From Spisula solida (taxonomy: Eukaryota; Mollusca; Bivalvia; Venerida; Mactridae): a DNA stretch of 64,000 nucleotides. Position numbers and translations under genes: made by a program. Under the pieces are notes generated by a model, which saw nothing but the letters and a program-made list of their open reading frames with translations, was not told the DNA's origin and did no database searches. Within the stretch, counting starts at the first letter, position 1; each line of letters begins with the position of its first letter. Location: contig OX365959.1 in assembly GCA_947247005.1 (NCBI GenBank), forward strand, positions 34,244,148 through 34,308,147, given 5' to 3'. Of this stretch, positions 58,720 to 64,000 are shown piece by piece.

Positions 58720-61700
58720 ATGGGGATTTTAAAACAAGGTGCGATAATATGTGTCGGTATAGTTGTATTTTCTCGGCTACAAACCTGGCTGGAGCCTAAA
58801 CTTCCGGTCGTTGTGGACGGGTATTGCCATCCTGTGTTTCAACGTGTAGCTGATAAATTCAGGTAAGCATGCACACAATCACGCTTTCAATTATTTTACT
58901 ATAACAAATGTTTCCAGCTTTATCTATATTTACAGCACATCTAACCTTGTCATCTAAAATCTAGTTTTCGTCATGCAAGGTCCTGTGCTCAACCAAAGGT
59001 GGAAGATGCGGTGTTTCCTGTTCCATACCCTACAACAATGAATAAATAAATGAACCTATCAGTTTTGGAAAAACAATAAGTGCATCATTATCATAGTGTC
59101 ATTTATTCATTGCTTGTAAAGTATATGGCAAAGGAAACACCGCATCTGGCACCTTTGTGCTCAGCACTTAAGGTATCAGAGGATAATTTGTAGTGAGATT
59201 GAGCATGTTTTTTTCAAAAGCATTTTATTCTTAAAATTGAATAGTGTTGGGTACAGTAAGCATAATATCATGATGCACTATATTTACCCTTGAAATTAAA
59301 CAAAAAATAAATATCAGTAAAGTGAATTTATTGAAGCATGACAACACATTCATTGCAAATCCTGCTCGTTCACTAACAAAGTCACCGTAACATTACGAGT
59401 CAAAGTTTGTTGTTGGCGACAAAGTCAATAGTATAAGCAACAAACTTTTACAAAGAAATAATTATAAAACATATTTATGAACCTGTATCCTGCTAAACTG
59501 TAATTACCTTGCAAACCGAAAGTAGAAATATGGCAATGTTTCTTGAATATCTTTTAAATTATACAAGTTTCAGTCAAAAACTAAATAAGGGTTTGTTCCC
59601 ATGAGTTATAATGTAAGCATGATATGAGTTTTGGCTCGTGACATTTGCCAATTTGTGTGTTTATGAACGGGTACTGAAAGGCACATACATTCTTTGAAAC
59701 AGACTATTTTTAAAGGATGGACCTTTTTTAACGAGTTGTTGGTGTTATGTTACAGTGATAGTATACATACAATACAAGTCTGTCTGCTTGAGCCCTTTTA
59801 TTTTCTCAAAAAATCTGAATGATTGTTTACCATACCCCTCCCACTTTTGTTTTCACTCCACATCCTTAACATAATTATGTGCTAGGATGATGTGGAATAA
59901 CAATTCGATTCGGGTTATTACAATCTGATCACAAATCTCACGAAATAAACAGATGATGTCATCAAGGTAATGCAAATATATTGTACATTGTATGTCGTGT
60001 GTCCTTCGGGTGTTTGTCAGGTTGTTAATGCAGACGTTTACCTCCTTTGCTGATAATGGTCGTTTTCAAGTGAATATGCTTATCACGGAGACAGAAAGAA
60101 AGAAAACAGTGATGACAATAAAGCCCAGTTTAAGTTTAGAACCATTAAACGGCGACCCCCTTCCCGAATGTATTACCTGACGATATTGTTGACGATACAT
60201 GTACATTTTATGGAACATCCTGTACCTCCATGATAATAAATAGTTTGATACAATAGCTTGTTAACTTGATGTTACATGTTGTTTGTGTAGCTTTCTCTGC
60301 TATATAATCATTCTTATAGTACGGGGAATTTGATACGACTCTCGACCTTCTATTAGCATAATGTAATGGCCGATATACTGTCTATATTTATAATCCCGGT
60401 TGTTTGTTTTTCATTAGCGGGAAGTATCACGACGACGCCCGATGTGTAATGCAAACACAAATCTAAAGGACCGATATGGCACGATTAGCTCAGGGAGATA
60501 TATACATTCAACTCAAGAACCTTGTAATATATACATGCATAAAGGTCAGGATAAAGTCAAATTATCCGTGCTATACTTTTATTTATACCAAAGGGAAAAT
60601 GTGGAGTCGGGAAAGGAACCAGCCGGTGCTAACATTGCCGTGTACCATAGAGGTCGTCTTGTTGTAGACATGTGGGGTGGATATGCTGACATAGAATCAC
60701 AAAGACCATGGAAAGAGGACACCATGTCTATCGGGTTTTCTGTTACAAAGGGAATAGCAGCCATCATGGCCGCTAGCATGGTTGAAAAGTAGGTGCTTTA
60801 TACATTGTATTTATCCCTGTTGAGTCTCATATTGTGTTTCAGTATGCACAATGGGTGTTTGGTATGATTTTAATTCACTGTTTTATTAGCTGTCTGGTTT
60901 TTTTTTCAAATGTCTTGGGGGATAAATAGTCCCATAATACTTAATATAGTCATAATGGTTGTTAATAATATTGATCATTTAACAACGTCGTAACCTGCTA
61001 TAGAAATTATGCGAATAATCTTGAACAGTCGACTGTATCTGTTCATAGATACACTCATACCATACAACTGTACTTACATATGACGTTACGCTCGTTTTTG
61101 GCGTACATCGGCAATTATTAACATTTTTACACTTCAATATTGCATAAAAATCGTTTTAGAAATGCGGTTGTTTATATTTAGATATCACAAGAAAGAGAAA
61201 AGAATCGCCTTGCTAATTATGTGATCCGCATTTTCGTTTGAAACTTTAATAACGTCAAAAGTGGTTACGCTAGTGTACGCCAACAATGAGCGTAACGTCA
61301 TGTATATCATACTTTAAGATATGTGTGCGAGTTGCATGTGTTCGCGTCGCAGTTATATGTACATGTACATTTAGCAGGGACACCATATGGACACTAACGA
61401 CAGTCATCACAAACACATTTTAGTGACTCAATTAATCTGATATACTAGTATTGAATTTGAAATAACCTTTATTCCTTGAATATTTACTGAAAGGCTATGC
61501 AGTAACTCGCTGGCTTAGAATGAGAATGTCGCTACTTACGACCTCATAAAACCGAAACATCTTTGTAATCTGCATCACAAGGCGGTTTTTATGACGCGGC
61601 GTATCATGAAAATCGGAACAGGTCATGTTACCAAACTGCAGTTGAAAAAGCTTGTTTTTCGATAAGTAACTAATATTTTTCAGACAGTTGTTTCTTGTTT

Positions 61701-63218
61701 TCTCAAAAAAGCATTGATGTATTTACGACCTTCTCATTCTAGACCAGCAAACTGTTTAAACACAATCATGTTGTTCTTGTTTACAGAGGATACCTAGATT
61801 ATAAGCGTCCAGTGAAAGATTACTGGCCCGAGTTTGCACAGAATGGGAAAGAAAATATAACAGTGGAAATATTGCTGAGTCATCAGGTATTATTGTATTA
61901 TCGTTGTTATTAAAATTAGTGGATTTTAATAACTTAAAATCCATTTTTCTCGGGTCGTAAACTCGTGGATGACAAAACATGGAAGGGTAAAAAACATGTT
62001 ATGTATTTGGTATGTCGATACTAGTAAATAGTGGGCATTAGATTTCATGGTGGACTTTAACAAATGAATCAACGAAAATTCCATATTAACTGAGATCTTA
62101 TTGGAGGGCATGGCTGTAGTCATAATCTCTAGGAAAACATATCATGGTCAACCCGAGGATCGATGTCTTATCCAGTGGACGATATACTAGTATGAACACT
62201 CTACTAATTGGGCTAGCCACGTGCTCTATGCCATTTAATAGACTTTGCAACGAAATTCGAATATTTTTCAAATATGCTAAAGAAATACTAGTAATAAACG
62301 AATTGTGTTAAAATTGTTTGTATGCGGGACTTGTTAATTATGCATACAAGAATGGAACGGCGACGTATGGTTTGTAAGAAGTACAAATGTTTTATATTAA
62401 TGTTGTTTATAGGCCGGACTTGCCGCTCTAGATGAAAGTGTGAGTATTTTAGATACACGAGATGATCCGATGAGATTCGAAAAGTTGTTGGCTTCACAGA
62501 AACCTATGTGGCCACCAGGTTAGTATACTATGTAAGGTATGGGGTGGTATTCAATATTTATCTTACTTGACTTAAGGATAAGGACAACCAATCAGATCAC
62601 ACAATATTAAACTCTTGGTCAGTAACATCGGTTATGATTGGCTATCCTTATTTTCCAATTAAATAAAATCAATATTCAATATTGAATACCACCCATGATC
62701 TACCGGTGTGTCTCCATTTGAGAAAAATCTCTACTCAACTGTTGTCAAAGCCTTTGAGTTAATTTTCATGGGATACTAGACTCAAAATTGGTATAAGAAT
62801 GAGTCTGTACAAAATTTCAATATCTCCTACTTCAGATTTATCTCAAACACAGATTCAGATTTTTAGCAAATTATCAATTTGAGATGAGATTTCTACCTGA
62901 TATGCTTCTGGATATTTTCCATTTCAACCGTCAATCATTGAACTATTCTAGCATGTAAAAAATCATCGAATTTATACAATATATCGGACGTATGTATACG
63001 ATTGTTGGCTTGAATTGAACTTTAAACTTTAATTGACCAATTAATATAAAGTGTATGGCCAAAGGTTACGGCTCAGTTTTTATTCATTTTTACAGGTACC
63101 GCCCATGGATATCATGCTACTACATACGGAGGATACGTTGATGCATTGTTTCAGAAAGTAGACCCTAAAGGCAGGAATACCGTCCAGATATTTTATGAAG
63201 ATTTTGCTATACCCTATG
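58720..63218 (+). CDS. Beta-lactamase-domain protein, copy C (exons 1-5, gene continues beyond window)
   Basis: Exons: 58720-58862, 60594-60788, 61787-61886, 62413-62518, 63096-63218, all GT-AG and in the same phases as gene B. Exon 1 (MGILKQGAIICVGIVV...) gives a signal anchor; the start is the first ATG of the transcript-like stretch and aligns with B. Exon 2 has the catalytic S97-V-T-K100 in GFSVTKGIAA; exon 5 has HGYHATTYG with the catalytic Tyr. Exons 3 and 4 read YLDYKRPVKDYWPEF and AGLAALDESVSILD. No lesion is found. Exons 6-8 must lie past 64000. It differs from B in many residues, so it is an older paralogue than A/B. An open frame at 60442-60792 crosses the exon 2 acceptor and is not the gene start. 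Confidence 0.87.
58999..59160. mobile_element. MITE-like foldback in intron 1 of gene C
   Basis: About 30-bp imperfect inverted ends (left 58999-59028, right 59130-59160) share agatgcggtgtttcct. No frame inside the 160 bp. Confidence 0.65.
62542..62694. mobile_element. MITE-like foldback in intron 4 of gene C
   Basis: A perfect 17-bp terminal inverted repeat, gggtggtattcaatatt at 62542-62558 and its complement at 62678-62694; inner sequence is also partly symmetrical (aaggata / tatcctt). Element length 153 bp. Confidence 0.75.
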
Positions 63219-63351
63219 GTAAAAGACTTTTTTAATCATGAAACTGTCATGTGCTCTTCATTACTGGAGGACGTAAATATATGCAACCACGTTTTAATAA
63301 TCAACGAACTGAGTGTAACTGAGTACTGACTAGAACTGAGTAGATTCCATA

Positions 63352-64000
63352 TACAGGGTGTCCCAAAAAACGGGGACCTACATAAAACCCTTATAACGTA
63401 TTTAATGTTCAATGAATTTGACTGTTCTTTTGTGAGAGTGTGTAAAGGTAATATCTTCTTCTAAAATATGTACTTATTATTATGATTTACATTAAATTAG
63501 TATGTGACGTCATCATTTTACCTTTGGCGTCATTTCTTGGTTTTTTTGCTGACTTACGTGGAAAATGTCATATTTTGATAAGACATTGTTGTCTGAGCAT
63601 TCATTTTGAGAAAACAAAGTTTTAAAGTCACAAAGATGATGAAAATCTTGTGAAAATCGAATAACTTTGCAATGAAATAATGATAGCTGGGAGAAAGTGG
63701 TAAGTTTACTGAATAAAAAGGAAGCAGGCAACCTTCAAAATATTCATTAACAATCCCTAAAGAAGCAAAATGTAAATATTATTTTATTATTATTGAGAAC
63801 AATCATCAAGAACGCTTAGTAAGAAGCAAAAGGTATTAAGGCGAACAAATCAACAGCTCATAGATAATATATCTGAGTCATTTAGTGTGTCTGCATTTAT
63901 AGGAAAGCAGAAACCACTTATTACAACAAATCAGCTTCAAAAACAGGATAATTTGGCAAGAAAGTACTGACATTTGACCTTATACCTAAGGACAAGTGGC
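63352..64000. mobile_element. Possible start of a mariner/Tc1-type element in intron 5 of gene C
   Basis: TA followed by cagggtgtcccaaaaaac at 63354 has the form of a Tc1/mariner terminal repeat. No matching right end or transposase frame is inside the window. The rest of the stretch has no recognisable gene. Confidence 0.4.

Noticed and set aside
60442..60792. Single-exon 116-aa gene
   Set aside because: It crosses the exon 2 acceptor of beta-lactamase gene C and includes intron sequence upstream and a donor downstream.

Overview
The window is animal nuclear DNA: AT-rich, intron-containing, and full of non-LTR retrotransposons, mariner-type ends, foldback elements and minisatellites. The host-type genes (cGAS-like/Mab-21 nucleotidyltransferases with a long C-terminal extension, and membrane-anchored serine beta-lactamase-domain proteins) and the repeat style fit a bivalve mollusc, possibly a mytilid. 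That placement is inference, not shown by a marker gene.

Host genes. Three copies of a cGAS-like nucleotidyltransferase gene lie on the plus strand. Copy 1 (10502-12646) is intact, 714 aa, with all catalytic acids. Copy 2 (24262-32421) is split by a 6.5 kb LINE flanked by a 16-bp target duplication and carries further lesions. Copy 3 (42030-43818) has lost the N-terminal catalytic half but keeps a long open C-terminal frame. Three copies of a beta-lactamase-domain gene are also present. Copy A (14107-20235, minus) is a pseudogene without exon 1. Copy B (49706-56792, minus) is a complete eight-exon gene, 429 aa. Copy C (58720-63218, plus) is the first five exons of a diverged paralogue that runs off the window end. 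A and B are segmental duplicates including introns and flanks. cGAS-like copies 1 and 3 each sit upstream of, and convergent with, beta-lactamase copies A and B.

Layout. 1-4.6 kb: minisatellites, a mariner-like remnant, hairpins and a 1 kb foldback element. 5.3-9 kb: a 42-bp minisatellite and a 5'-truncated LINE. 9-12.7 kb: cGAS-like copy 1. 14.1-21.4 kb: beta-lactamase pseudogene A with a nested LINE fragment. 23.5-32.4 kb: cGAS-like copy 2 and its L1/Tx1-type LINE. 32.8-41.9 kb: repeats, a Penelope-like RT fragment and minisatellites. 42.0-43.8 kb: cGAS-like copy 3. 44.2-48.1 kb: a mariner-like element and a broken LINE. 49.6-57.1 kb: beta-lactamase gene B. 58.7-64 kb: beta-lactamase gene C.

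The cGAS-like family makes nucleotide second messengers in animal innate immunity, so copy 1 is a candidate immune sensor. The beta-lactamase-domain proteins are likely membrane-anchored serine hydrolases. Nothing in the sequence proves the two families act together; their repeated pairing may simply reflect block duplication. The most unusual structural feature is that short tandem repeats inside beta-lactamase genes A and B multiply the splice donor of exon 2, and in B also the acceptor of exon 3.
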